Below, piece after piece: positions 26,009 to 38,612 of a stretch of 64,000 nt of DNA; the stretch's first letter is position 1; every line of letters begins with the position of its first letter. A model generated the notes under the pieces. The model saw only the letters and a list, made by a program, of their open reading frames with translations, had not been told where the DNA came from and did no database searches. The DNA comes from Ichthyophonus hoferi (taxonomy: Eukaryota > Opisthokonta > Ichthyosporea > Ichthyophonida > Ichthyophonidae): positions 1 to 64,000 of the forward strand of contig NAOQ01000334.1 of the NCBI GenBank assembly GCA_002751075.1. Reading direction: 5' to 3'. Made by a program: the position numbers and the translations under genes.

Positions 26009-29000
26009 TCAAATGCCCATCCTTTCCCTTTCTCCTCTCTTACCTCCCAGGTTACCAAACGAGAAGCCGGTAGTGGCTGCAGGCTTAGCAGCAGGGGCAC
26101 CAAATGAGAAGCCAGTAGAAATAGTGGGAGAAGACTTGGCACCAGCAGCGGCTGCGCTTCCTAGGGCTGGAGCAGCTGTAGTAGCAGGGGCAGCGGCACC
26201 AAACAAGGGCTTGGTGGCTGCAGAAGCCCCTCCTACCGTCGAATTGGTACTACCCGTGAATGTACTGCGGTGAGTAGGTGTGTAGATGTGTAGGTACAGG
26301 GTTGGTATGAGCTTATTACTGTCTGTAAGGTAGTTTGCTACCAGAGAATAATGGTATTGCATTTATTATATACTATATATGGTATATATAGACTGGGTTA
26401 ATGTTTTGAGTGAAGTGAGGCTTTAGATGATAATTGAAAAAGAACAAAATAGAGAAGAAAGAAGAGAAAAGGAAAGGCCAAGTAGTAGTCAATTAGGAGA
26501 TAAAACGATGGAAAAAGAAATGACATGATATACACAGGTAGAAAGAAAGGGCGAGAACTGCAAAGACAATAGGCAACTAACTGCAAAACGAAACAAAACA
26601 TGCCAACTCTAGCATTACATCTGGGATATAGGGGATAGGTCTTATACATATATACATATATACATATATCCTGATATGATACAAAGATTATCAACCAGGT
26701 CTATGACGTAGTCCATAGTACAGGTATATTATATGAAATACTAACTAATCAACCAACCAATCACAACTTATATTAGCAAAGAAATCATTGCTGTAATAGG
26801 TTTACCTAGTAGTAGGAAGGCTAAGACCCAATGGTTGAGAGGCGGCTCCAAACTTTACTGGATTCGCATTGGTTGTTGTTGTTGATGTACCCAGGGTGAA
26901 GGAACCTATATATATATAACAAGAGGGAGACAGCGAGGTGGGAGGGGTGGGGCCGTAAGCAAGGTCACATAGTAATTAGGGTAGGGTCTGCGATAGACAC
27001 TATGGGCATATGGATAGATGTTAGATTTATAGAGACAGAATTAGTGATTGAATTTAAAATTTAAAATTTATATGAAGAAAAAATAACAATGTCCCACATT
27101 GGTATTGGCAGCTATAAATAACTTAAAATATATAATAGGATCTATGTCCAGTTATCTTCTTCAATTTTAACTACATGGTTAGATAGTTACTGGTTTGACT
27201 CCCCTATTCTTTGCCCAGTTGCTTTCTAATCACATGCTAGAGTTATAATTAAGTAATTAAGACATAAAAGGCTAATGGGGTACCTGGGGTGGCAGGCTTC
27301 AGAGGAGTCATAGCTGAACTAGGTGCAGCTGAACAATAACCATTGCATTAGAATCATGTGATGGCCCCCCACTAGCCATTCACCGCCCACCAATAAAACT
27401 AAAAGGGAAACGAAAAACGAAAAGCAGAACCAATATGAAAAAGAAACGAGTGTATAGATATAACAATACAATAAAACAAACATCACAGTTGCACTGGATA
27501 TAAATACCTGTACCAAAGCCACTAAATGTAGGAGCTGTAGTAGTAGGGAGGGCAGGGGCTGTAGTGGTTGGGTTGGCTGCTTGCTGCTGTTGCGGTACCA
27601 ATGTACTAAAACCTGAGTAAGAGAATGTGTTACTATAGCCAGGTGAGAGAGCAAGGGGTGTGTGTGATGGATGTGAGTGCGTATATAGTGGATGGGTTTA
27701 GAGGTATGGAAGAAAATGTTAATTGGGATCAATATACTACATATATATATAGGAGTGCATGGGGTTAGATATACAAACATGTAGAATTTAGTTGTACATT
27801 TATGTGTTTATATTAGGATAGATTATAGACTAGGAGAGAATCAAAGTACAGTCGAGTCATTTTGATACGCATTAACCATGCTTTACCCATGCCGTTATAG
27901 CTATAGGCATAGGTATGGTGTATGTGTCTTACCCCTTGTGGCCATCAACCCATAGTCTATAGGGCGAGGGGCGGCCTGTATAGTCATCACGGCTCTACGT
28001 CTCTCCTCCTCTCTCTCCTTGGCTCTCTCTTGTACCATATCACGTTTATTACGACGCACACATAGTTGGTGCCACTGAGGCGGCAGGCAAACAGGTTAGG
28101 ATATATATGTTTATGTGATACTATACATACATGGGAACAAACCAGTACCCAAAGTTTAACCAACATAGAGTACAGTAGTAAAAGGAAAGAAAATTGGTGA
28201 TGATTGGCTGAAAGCCACTTGATCCTATACCCACCTCTTCACGTGCAGTGTCCATCTGTGCATTCAGTTCAGCAACTTTGGTTGCTAAGGTCATAAAGGT
28301 CACTGATTGGTTCTCCATAAGTTTGAGTAGCGCTGTGCATGTGTGAGAGAGGCAGTATGATAAGATATACAAAGGAACATGGTGTTAATGTGGTTAAAGA
28401 CAGTTGTTCTACGTTGTGTAGAGTAATTGTAATAGGGTTAGCAGCAATAGTATAGCAGAGTAGAGTATAGTATATAGAGTAGTGTATATTATAATGGATT
28501 AGCGTATAGTAGAATAGAGTATAGCAGAATAGACTACCTTTGTAGAGTATATATCATAGGACAGTTAGTCCTTCTTGAATATCATTGCTTATCAATTATA
28601 TAGTGGTATGGCTAGCCAATCATCAGGTGTTTGTGTATATGTATTATATGTTAAAGCACCAATACATAGATTGAAACTAGGGACAGGTATCAGCCTACCA
28701 ATCAGCACCTTGTATAGTAGTCCTATTTAAACACATCAATCCTTTATGGTTAATATTTACTATACTTACTATACTTAAATATTTATGCAACAATATATAT
28801 ATATATACATACATACACATACACATACATATACACATACACATACATATACACATACATATATACATTATGCTACACACATTTGAACCTACCTTGTCCT
28901 GTGAATGTACCCTTCGAATCAATCGACTGAATCTCTTGCTCCAACTCCTATTGGGTCATAACACACCACATTCTATTAATGCCAGCCCTAATCTCAGCAA

Positions 29001-30228
29001 TAATTGGTTGTAGGTGTGATCACACAAGTATATATTATAGTTATTAAAACTATTATTTGTTTTCTACTTCTATCATCCATATGGCATCATACCATACATT
29101 ATTTTTAGTAAATTTTAGCTCATTTACAATTACTATTACTATCAGTGGCTATAGGATATAGGATACATTTTATAGTGTATAGGGTATAGTGTATAAGTAA
29201 GTGTATAGGTTATATTGTATAAGGTATAGTGTATAACGCATAGTGTATAGTATATAGGGTGTATAATACAGTAAGATAAAGTAAGTAAGTATAGCGTTTA
29301 AATAGCTAGGCCGCATTAATTATTATAAAACTACTTGACTGCATTATAGTCCATATGCCGAGACAGTTACATACATAATTTCCCCTGCTTACATAAAAAA
29401 TAGTACATATAGTATATATAATACATATATTCTCCCGGGAAATAAGACAGGTGATAATTATAGTAGCCAATGAGATTTAAATGCTATAGAATCCATGGGA
29501 ATAGATGGATGCACGTGCGTATATATACATGCATGTAATTGCAAGATGGTAATTACCCTAATTCGGGTGTTATAAAGCGTCATTCTCTCCCTAAAGCCAA
29601 TACAAAGATCGACAAAATAGCTGGGGAATGGGTAAGTTATGAGTTTACGGTGTTACCATGACAACCAGTATGATACACAGGTAAAATATTAAGAAAGGAA
29701 TTATGATTAGAATGATCATTAGAGAGAGGGGAAAAAAAAAATATGGAGAGAAGCGATGAAAAAGGAGAGAGAAGAAAAAAAGTAATAACAATGAGGTCAC
29801 AAGGGATATACAGGGGGAAGGAGAGGGAAGAAAAGCAATAACAATGAGGTCACAAGGGATATACAGGGGGAAGGAGAGAGGGAAGATAGACGATATAGTA
29901 GCCAGGATATGCTTACCTTTCAAAGCTAGCATTCGAATATGGCTGACGGGCATACTCAAAGTATTCAAGACTACCTAGGTCTTTGACTGTGAGGTCACGT
30001 AGCTGGATAATTGGCCAATTAATTATTTATTTAATTAGTAAATTTTAATTGGATAGCACAAGAGTAAGATTAGTCTATCATATGCTGGACACAATGCATA
30101 TACAATTTGACCTCCATTTCAATTGGTTAGGAGTTATCTCCAATGCAATCAATCCTTAATTATTTTAAGGTTAACTTAGAGTATAGAGAATAAAAACAGA
30201 CATAGATGGGTATAATGGTTAAACCAGT

Positions 30229-30263
<35 letters not shown>

Positions 30264-33200
30264 GTAATTCTTCTTGAACAGTTTTGTGATCGGTTTGCTT
30301 AATAGGATAATCAATAGAGGTTCCAGCATGATACCAGGTTTAAAACAAAACACAACAATAAGAATAATAAATAGAGTACTTAAATGGCTATTACCCAATC
30401 ACTGTGGTCACTTAAAACTATTATCATCCGTAATTCCTTGGCCCTTTGCAACAAACCCTCCTATCTTTTAACTATCTATAGATATTATATATATATATAT
30501 ATATTTATTTATGTATTTCTCTTTCTCACACGTTCATTAACCTCATTTTTTACCGTAGATTCGGTTTGCAATAGGAACTATAGAGGTGGTGGACAGGGGT
30601 ATAAGGTATATAGAGATATATGTATAAGGTGTTTATATAAGGTATAGAGAGATATATGTATAGGGTATATATATTAGGTATATACAGACAATACTATAAA
30701 CCAATAGCATTTCGACAAAATACGTAATATCCTACATTGTTTACACTGGGTTCCTGGGACGACACCTTGTGTTGAATATCTCCCACTTTCTATTGGCCCA
30801 TATCATAGAGTTATCCCCCTATTCCCAAATTTACATAACTATCTCTCTAGACAAGAATAATTTCGCTAGCTATTAAATTAAATTAAATATCCTATTGGTC
30901 TAATATACCCAATTTTAAATTGAAATTGGAATCAATTAGCGATCTCTCAGAGATGATGCCATCGCCATACCTCACTGGATAATAAATATACAATTATTTA
31001 CATAGCAACGCATTTAAAATCCAATCAACTCTCACTATATCTCCAATTAAATTCTTAGCCATGCAAGACACTACGTAAGAATATGCACAGTTTATTGCTT
31101 TCTCCAGGTGAGAAAGATAAATAACACATGTAGATCCGCATGTAGCACATCCTAAAGTCGTCGTGAATTATACGTACATATACCTATACATATATACATA
31201 CTATACACCTATATAATATATGCACCCATAGTACCTGTGTAAATACAACAATATCATCTCTAAGCTGTGTGATCTTAGGTTGCTGCTCGTTCATCCTGTG
31301 AGTAATTGGTAAGAAGTCACAAAACATTCGGGTATGGTTAATAGTTTATTAATGCATACATATGTACACACATATCCATACATTCATATATATATATACG
31401 TATACACAAAGATAAATAATACATGCATAGACACATACATACAAAAATACATACACATACGTTTATATATACATACACATATACACAAGCATACTTAATC
31501 AACATAAACATATATACATACACAAATAACCATACTACATGCATACATACATCTATACATAAACCTAAAATTTAAAATGATATTAAAAAATACATAAAAA
31601 GGGCATCTTACTTGGCTTCCACTCTTAACAAATCGTCATTTTCTTGTTTGATCATTTGACTATATATGGGTTAAGGAAACAGCTATTATAGGCAGAGAGT
31701 CATTCAATATAACGCATAAATAATATATACACAAATAATTAATATATACAACATAAAATTATGGGGATTATTGTCTATATCTTTATGTATATGAATGTCC
31801 AGTAATGAGTATGACCTATCATATACCTGTAAGCCAATAAATAACCTATATATAATTTCCAATTCTTAGCACATATGCATGTCCATCCATTTTATCACAT
31901 TCCATATTGACCCTTGGGCCTATAGAAGATAGGAAATAAAAATCACAAAAGACCACTGACAGGAAGTAGGATTATAAGGATACGCTAGCATCTTAACAGG
32001 CTCTAAATAGGGTTTCATACTGTCATCCTTGAGAAGAGTATTCATTTCAGGCCTGTGGGCACGTATATAAGTATATGCGCATGTGTGTGCATATATAATT
32101 GTATTATTGTATATATGTGTGCAATGATATCCAGAAATATAAAAGAAAACTATGCGTGCATATGAATAGAGGTATATAGATTGTGACAGTATATATGTAA
32201 TGTAATATATACGAATGTAGACATAAGACATATACATAATTAACGCGATTATAACCAGGAAAGAAAACGGTTAAATATGCAACAGAAAGCCTCAATAGAT
32301 GAAGTTATGGTAGATAGAATCGTAAAGGTATGATATAGAAAGTAATACTATAGTTGATACTGACCATTTAAACAATAGGATTATGTCACAATAACATTCT
32401 ACAGTGATTACTGGTCAATAAGTATATATATTCGTCATATTCATTAAGCGGCAAGTAGCCTCATACTATACAAGACATACAGTTTTGCATTGACCAAAAT
32501 AAGAGGTCTTTAAGTGAGCCAATCACCACCATATATAATGAAAAGTCATTACCAGGGAGCCAATTATCACCATATAAAATTAAGGATCATTAAAAAACAT
32601 GAATATCGGTCACTTACAAGACAGCTTGTGGTTGTTGGGGTTGTTGGGGTTGACCAAACCGTGACTGCTGTGCAGGCTGTCCAAACATACCTATACCTGT
32701 AGTTTAAACACCTCAGATCATGCCGATAAGCTCCCTCTCCCCAATCCTTTGTTTATAATTATAACCTTATTTCTTTTTTAGTCATTATCAACTCTTTTGA
32801 ACTCTCTGGAGATCCCCTAGGTTGTAATGACGTCAAGATAACGGTATCTATCTGACTACTTACTATAAAAGAACAACCAATAAAATTATAGTTCTTTAAA
32901 ATAGATAGATAGATAAACCAATAGGTATTAGTAGTCCGGCCTGGAATAAAAACAAAGAAAAAAAAAATCGAAGAAAAAATTGCTTCGTGACGTTGTAGGC
33001 CAATGGGAGATGATTCCTACCATGCACGTTCAGTGAAATGACATTTAAATTTTAATATTTTTTTTTATATAGAAAAACGATATAGTCCCACAAATCCAAT
33101 TATATTTTCGAAGGAGATTAAGTGAGCAAATTAAAACCAACTTTTATAATTCAGATCTGCTGTCAGGATATGGAATACATAAGCATAACTTTTAAACGTC

Positions 33201-33870
33201 TAAACTTATTGGTCAATGAATAACTGATGAATGATGGGATATTTAAAGTATATTTAGAGTGTGTATTGATTGGCGATAATGATATGTTTGGTTAATCAAG
33301 TTAATTGACTTTATAATATGATAATATGTTGAATAAATATTATATTACTATGGTGCATGTATGTAAGAGGGTATGTGGTATAGGATGGGGCGTCCATGAA
33401 GCAAGGTAAAGATAGCAACTAGGAGTACAGCCAACCAAACGACAGAAAGACAAAAAAAAAAAGGCTGATAAACATAACAAGCTATACAATCATAGTAATC
33501 GTACCTGTGGCTGGCTTGGCAGCCCCAGCGCCAAACCCAAACCCCATAGTGGCAGGCTTAGCGGCTGTAGAACCAAAAACACCTGTAGTCGGAGCAGTAG
33601 TGCCAAACCCACCAAACCCAGTGCTAGCAGGCTGCTGGGTGGTGGTACCAAAGGGGGCAGTGGCCGGCTTGGCCCCAAAGGAAAGCCCTCCAGCTGGAGC
33701 CGCTGTGGTATTTGCAGCCGTACCAAAGCTAAACCCTGTGGCTCCTGTGGCAGGGGCAGCAGCGGGAGCCCCAAAGGGTGTGGCGGCTGTGGCACCAAAG
33801 CCTGTGCTGGATGCTGGTTTAGCAGTACCGAAAAGGCCTCCTCCCTGGGCTGGCGCAGCCCCGAAGAATG
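26009..33870 (-). CDS. NUP58: Nucleoporin NUP58 (p58/p45, NUPL1-type)
   Basis: Fourteen minus-strand exons keep one frame: 33870-33505, 32696-32618, 32052-31957, 31659-31612, 31295-31235, 30002-29917, 29620-29557, 28947-28893, 28332-28235, 28074-27933, 27612-27508, 27328-27284, 26905-26806 and 26264-26009; 532 residues visible. Layout matches animal NUP58: an N-terminal FG/GLFG/FxFG region (GGLFG, GFSFG, GFGFG), a central coiled-coil part, then a C-terminal FG tail (GFSFG twice) ending in a basic GGKRGERER stretch like the vertebrate NKRGKR end. The core junction EYFEYARQPYSN..SYFVDL..RELEQEI follows the family pattern of EYAAPADYF..FE..YRQQIEELE. NUP58 pairs with NUP54 and NUP62 in the central transport channel of the nuclear pore, where FG repeats bind transport receptors. 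The initiator exon is not found; 33870 begins in phase 2. A donor-like GTAAGA at 26051 could instead splice to about 25514 and end in GAK. Confidence 0.9.
29150..29275. repeat. Degenerate TATAGGG/TATAGTG minisatellite
   Basis: Short units TATAGGG, TATAGTG and TATAAGG follow each other irregularly in a NUP58 intron. It is the same repeat type, in reverse orientation, as the larger array at 34935-35330. Confidence 0.75.
29784..29880. repeat. 53-base tandem duplication in a NUP58 intron
   Basis: The segment beginning AATAACAATGAGGTCACAAG occurs at 29784 and again at 29837 with almost no differences, so it looks recent. It lies in the intron between NUP58 exons 30002-29917 and 29620-29557. The region is purine-rich on the plus strand. 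Confidence 0.9.
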
Positions 33871-33929
33871 CTGAGGGAGGAGGAAGGATGGGGTTAGATA
33901 GAAAGTGGGCATTGGAATATTGGGTTAAG

Positions 33930-33938
33930 GGTGTGTAT

Positions 33939-33973
<35 letters not shown>

Positions 33974-34064
33974 NNNNNNNNNNNNNNNNNNNNNNNNNNN
34001 NNNNNNNNNNNNNNNNNNNNNNNNNNNNNNNNNNNNNNNNNNNNNNATATATATATATATATAT
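33930..34064. repeat. (AT)n microsatellite containing a 73-base N gap
   Basis: TA repeats at about 33940-33973 and 34047-34064 bracket N at 33974-34046. The gap is therefore most likely an unresolved length of the same dinucleotide run. Confidence 0.9.
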
Positions 34065-34934
34065 GGCCTAATATCAAGATATAGTCGGTTAAAGTATAAA
34101 AAAAGGTCAAAGAGAATATGATATCATATACAATGTGCTGAAAATAACAAGTCGCATCGTAGACATGAAATGAAAATTGACCCGATTTTATTATGAGGTC
34201 CTAAGGATAGAACTATATTAGCCTGTCAAAACTACAGGTAACCAGTCCAGGCACCCTTCTATATCCTTACATATAAGCACCATGATTGGGATATAAGTAT
34301 CAAGTATCGTACGGCCAGGGACCTCCAGCACAGTACCATGGAAATATACCATCCCCATACATATTGTTACTGTATCTACCATAGGTGTAGATACGTACGT
34401 ACACATGTGCTTGCATATATAACTATATAGCAGATTATAGATGGATATTGGTATATATACAAGAACGGCAAAGAGCACTCAGTCAACTATGGTTATAATC
34501 CAGTAGGTCGATCAACATATATCCATAAAATAAACCACATATATATATATGGGTGTGTGTGTGCGCGTGCAGATGACTGTATATTCTTACTACGTTTATA
34601 TATTAAGTATGAGTGCCTACATAGATACACATCATAGACCTTTATATACTTATATACACAATATGCATCTATATTGAGGTGTATGTATGTATATACGTAG
34701 AGTGGTCTGGGCAAAAAAAATATACAATACTAACACTACACACATGCATGAAAAAAATATACTATATGTAATAATCTCTCTTTATTTCTCTTCCCCTCTC
34801 TTTTCCAACTTTGCCCCAGCCTCTCTATATCTATCCTAGCTTCTCATCGTACTTTAATAAATACTACATAGGTACAATAACTGAGAGAATCAAACCGCAA
34901 AACATGCCTGCTAATCTGTAACCGCTAAGCACTA

Positions 34935-35330
34935 TACTATATTATACGCTAACACCATATGCCATATACCATACACTATACACTATACTATAACCTATGC
35001 CCTATACCCTATACACTATATCCTATATATTATATCCTATACCTCAACCTTTACATCATATATCATATATCCTATACCCTATACCCAATACCTTATGCAC
35101 TACACTGTATACACTATATCGTATACACTATGCACCATACCTTATAAACTATATCATATACCCTAACCACTATACGCTATACGCTATACACTATACCCTA
35201 TACCTTATACCCTATATACTACACCGTATACACTGTACACTATACATAATACCTTATACCCTATATTATATACCTTAACCACTATACTATATACGTTATA
35301 CTCTATATACTATATCCTAAGCAGTTTGTC
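34935..35330. repeat. Degenerate 6-7 base minisatellite (ACTATAC / CCTATAC)
   Basis: About 400 bases built from ACTATAC, CCTATAC, CCATATA and related units with little regular order. Smaller stretches of the same type or its complement occur at 25660-25720, 28440-28550, 29150-29275, 30600-30680, 61590-61665 and 62715-62760. Confidence 0.85.
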
Positions 35331-36032
35331 ATACATTGTACACTTACACATTATAAATGTGATTGAAGGGTATCCGGGTAGTTTCTCACAGTCTTTCCTG
35401 TCTAGCCTATATTCTAACCGTACTGTAGTGCCCACTAACAGTCAGGCCTGACCGATTATATATCTATATATATAATATATAATAAATACTAGATATATAT
35501 ATATATAGTAGTACTCTATTTACTCATTATGTTATCCATTAGTATAATTAAGCTTATCGCGTTCATCAAGAGCTAACCAATAATAATCTATCATTATTTG
35601 TGCACGAGACTTGGATATTTTGGCGCCTTTTCAAGTTACTTACGTAAGTTCTAATAAGTAATAGCATGAAATATTTAAAGCTTTCATGATATGTAGGAAT
35701 TTCTAATTATGTTTGTTTATATATTACTAATTAGGAAGAATGGTCAGCAAAATATCACAATATCATGGTAGATTCAAACTTATCATGTAATTCAAAATAT
35801 TGATTTAACATGCATATACAATATTTATCATATAATAGCCATCAAAGTCATGATAAAATCGCATAGTTGAATCCCCCTTTATATTAATTATTTTATTATT
35901 GCACTACATACCATTGCATAAACATATATTATAATACCTACAAATAGGTATATGTACATAACACATAGACACACACATATATATAGCACTATACACTTAC
36001 TTATACTTGTTCGGTTTTAAATATACAATAAA

Positions 36033-38612
36033 ATGGCTATCATAGAAACCTTAGATAAATCTACTATCAATTATCTTGAAACACTTGCCACCGTAGAAGG
36101 CCTGGCCGAGGAAATTTTAACTTGTAAACAGCAGGTGGGACTACCTTTAGCATAGAATCTTTTACTATTGTTTTTGTAATGCACGATCTTACTAATAGAG
36201 CTAGTATATATATATATATTATCCTCTCTTTTTCCCCTGTCCGTCATTTCCTGTATTATGTAAACAAAACATCTGCAATGCTCACTAGATAGCCAGAGAG
36301 CTCTGTTGTCATTCTTCTTTATCTTCATGGATAAGATATATTGAAGCAGTACATGGGACTGGGACTGGAAAAATTTATCCGTATAATACTGCTTAATCAA
36401 AGACTTGTAATATTTAAAAGAGCAATTATAACCAATATACCTCATATAAATTGTGCCTATTATATAGTTTATAACGATAATATGGCAGCTTAGCTGCAGC
36501 GATTTCCATAGTGTCTTTTCAGTTAAGAAGTAAAGTAACTATAAGCTATAAGGTAATAGTCTTTGTCGAACCAGAAATCTGTACTTTTAATGTTATTTGT
36601 TTTGTTGAATAAGGGTTTAAGCATTGAACAAGGGTTTGTGTTGGAGAAGTACTAGAACGAGAGGGGGAAGGGTGCAGTTTCCGCTACTATTCATGGATAG
36701 CATGACGATATACCGACGAGAAACATTAGAACTATAAAGATATGCTTAGGATGATTACAGTTTGTCTGACTATGAATATGGAATGGAACCCAGGTTATAG
36801 ACTTTGACAGAAGGAGAAACAGCAATAGAGAGGCTCTAGGTGTGTTCCGGAGGAAAGAACTTCCGGAAGGTAGGTGTTTGGATAATGGTTACTATGGCAT
36901 AGTGATGAAGGGAAGAGGGGGTAGATAGTATTACGGGAGGCTAGATAGTAATAAGGGAAGATTATTAGGAATAAGGTTATTATGTGGAGATGCTGATAGA
37001 GGGGTCTTTATAAGGAATAAAGTCACGATATTATTGGTGGTAACTATGGCTCTAAAATCCTACCCTGTCTTTCATGTCTTATTAGTTTTTCTTATTTCTT
37101 AACGGGTTAGCTCAATACTTCCCTTTCTCTTTTCCCCTTTGTTCTCTCCTTATCCTCATTTAATGCAAATTCTCTCTCTTCGTTTATTGTGTTTTATTTC
37201 CGTATATCTTTCTCTTTTTCACTTGATCATAGCCATACCTACATATTCTATTACTTTACAGGGAAGGCATGGGTGAACATAGGCTCTCTTTTTGTCAAAC
37301 TTCCTGCGGAAAATGCAAAAAAGCTTATTGAAAAAGGTAAACATAACTGGGCTCGTACCAACCCCCGTGTTGTCATTGCTATTTGTATATCTCTCTTATT
37401 CTTTTTTTTTTTTCTTCAATTGAATGTACTCACTTACACCACCTGATCCCCACCTCATTCTCTTTTTTCCTTTTCTAATTAACTATAATTTTATAGTGGG
37501 TAATTTTATAATCTGTAACAGTCAGGTGTTCGTGGTATTATACCTATATTATTTCTAGATTTTCTTTCTTCACCTCTGCGTAATGTTCTTTTTCTTTTCT
37601 ATTTTTATTATTTACTTGCCCATCTGATTTCTCTACCACGTCAATTTTTTGATTGTTCATATATTATTCCTTCCGCACAAAACAGCATGCAAAAACACAT
37701 ATATGGTTTTATGTATACTAACATCTCTCAAAGCGTTGTATATTCTGTCGCATCTTTATGCGACTCCGAGTATACCGAGGAAATAATTGGTTGTTTGATA
37801 AAGATTACCTAGATGATAATATTAGTATGACAGTATATACATGTATCGGCCACCAGTTTATGTTATACTAATTACAAGCATTGGGTATAGATCAACAGAA
37901 TCTGGATATAGAAATAGAGGACCTGAGAGAACAAATCAAAGAGAAAACCGCGGAGATGAATGCTATTGAGGGTAGGAATGTTATGATGTTTAAATATATT
38001 CTATGTTTTATGATATTTTATTATATTCTATGTTGCTCTATGACTTTTTATGATGTTTTATTTTTGAGTTTACTATTTTAAAGAGAATGTGAAGTATAAG
38101 TACATTTGCTTCACTCTTTTTCTTGGTTTTGATATACCTTCACCTTAAAATCATGTTTCCTATTTTCGTTTTAAAATTGATCTATTCAACATAACTTATT
38201 CAACTAACAAATGAAATGATGAGTGGTTTTTATGTCAGGGTTATATAGAGGTTATCAATTGAACATAAAAATATACTCTTACACGTCATCTTATCTTACT
38301 ATTCCCTTTTTAATTTCATTATATATTCATTCTCATGCATAGATCTGTCATACAACTCAACTCAACACAAGTAAATTCTTCGTATCTTTTTATCTCTTTT
38401 CCTTTTCTAATGCGACTTCACCCGATTATCAAAGCTATCATGGGCGAAGCGAGTTGCAGTAGACAGAGAATAAGATGCTTGAGGTCCAAAATTGACACAG
38501 TAGTATATTCCTATTTACAGATAAAAGAAATGTTTATGGCGGGCCAACACGAGGCTTTAACCTCAAGAGTATGGGAAAAGAAGATATGTCGATGCTCCGA
38601 GAGAGGAGATAG
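36033..38612 (+). CDS. PDRG1: PDRG1, prefoldin-like chaperone subunit
   Basis: Exons 36033-36134, 36794-36869, 37262-37336, 37891-37971 and 38521-38612 join in one frame: 141 residues, ATG to TAG, against 133 in human PDRG1. From memory of the human protein the match runs full length: YLETLATVEGLAEEIL with RYLVEVEELAEEVL; VIDFDRRRNSNREAL with IVDLDTKRNQNREGL; NIGSLFVKLP with CFGNMFIKMP; EKDQQNLDIEIEDLREQIK with EKDQDHLDKEIEKLRKQLK; and RGFNLKSM with KGFNLNPL. The two helices are typical prefoldin coiled coils joined by the short beta part. In animals PDRG1 belongs to the PAQosome (R2TP/prefoldin-like) complex, which helps assemble RNA polymerase and PIKK complexes. The ATG at 36033 is preceded by AATAAA and gives the expected N-terminus. 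The gene is divergent from NUP58. Confidence 0.93.

Larger units (their letters stand above)
33871..36032. other. Region between NUP58 and PDRG1 (divergent)
   Basis: About 2.2 kb. It must contain the missing first exon of NUP58 and the promoters of both genes. I could not place the exon. The region also holds the (AT)n gap and the TATACCC-type minisatellite. Confidence 0.5.

Noticed and set aside
33490-33912. 140-residue Leu/Pro-rich minus-strand frame and a 144-residue Ala/Pro-rich plus-strand frame
   Set aside because: Both are shadows of the NUP58 FG exon, whose real frame on the minus strand gives GLFG and FxFG repeats.
34218-34478. 86-residue minus-strand frame upstream of NUP58
   Set aside because: It has no FG character and no clear splice link to the 33870 exon in the needed phase. 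It is probably chance.
34959-35278. Plus-strand frames reading TLYTIPYTLY-like repeats
   Set aside because: They are translations of the ACTATAC minisatellite. The period and composition are those of the DNA repeat, not a protein repeat.
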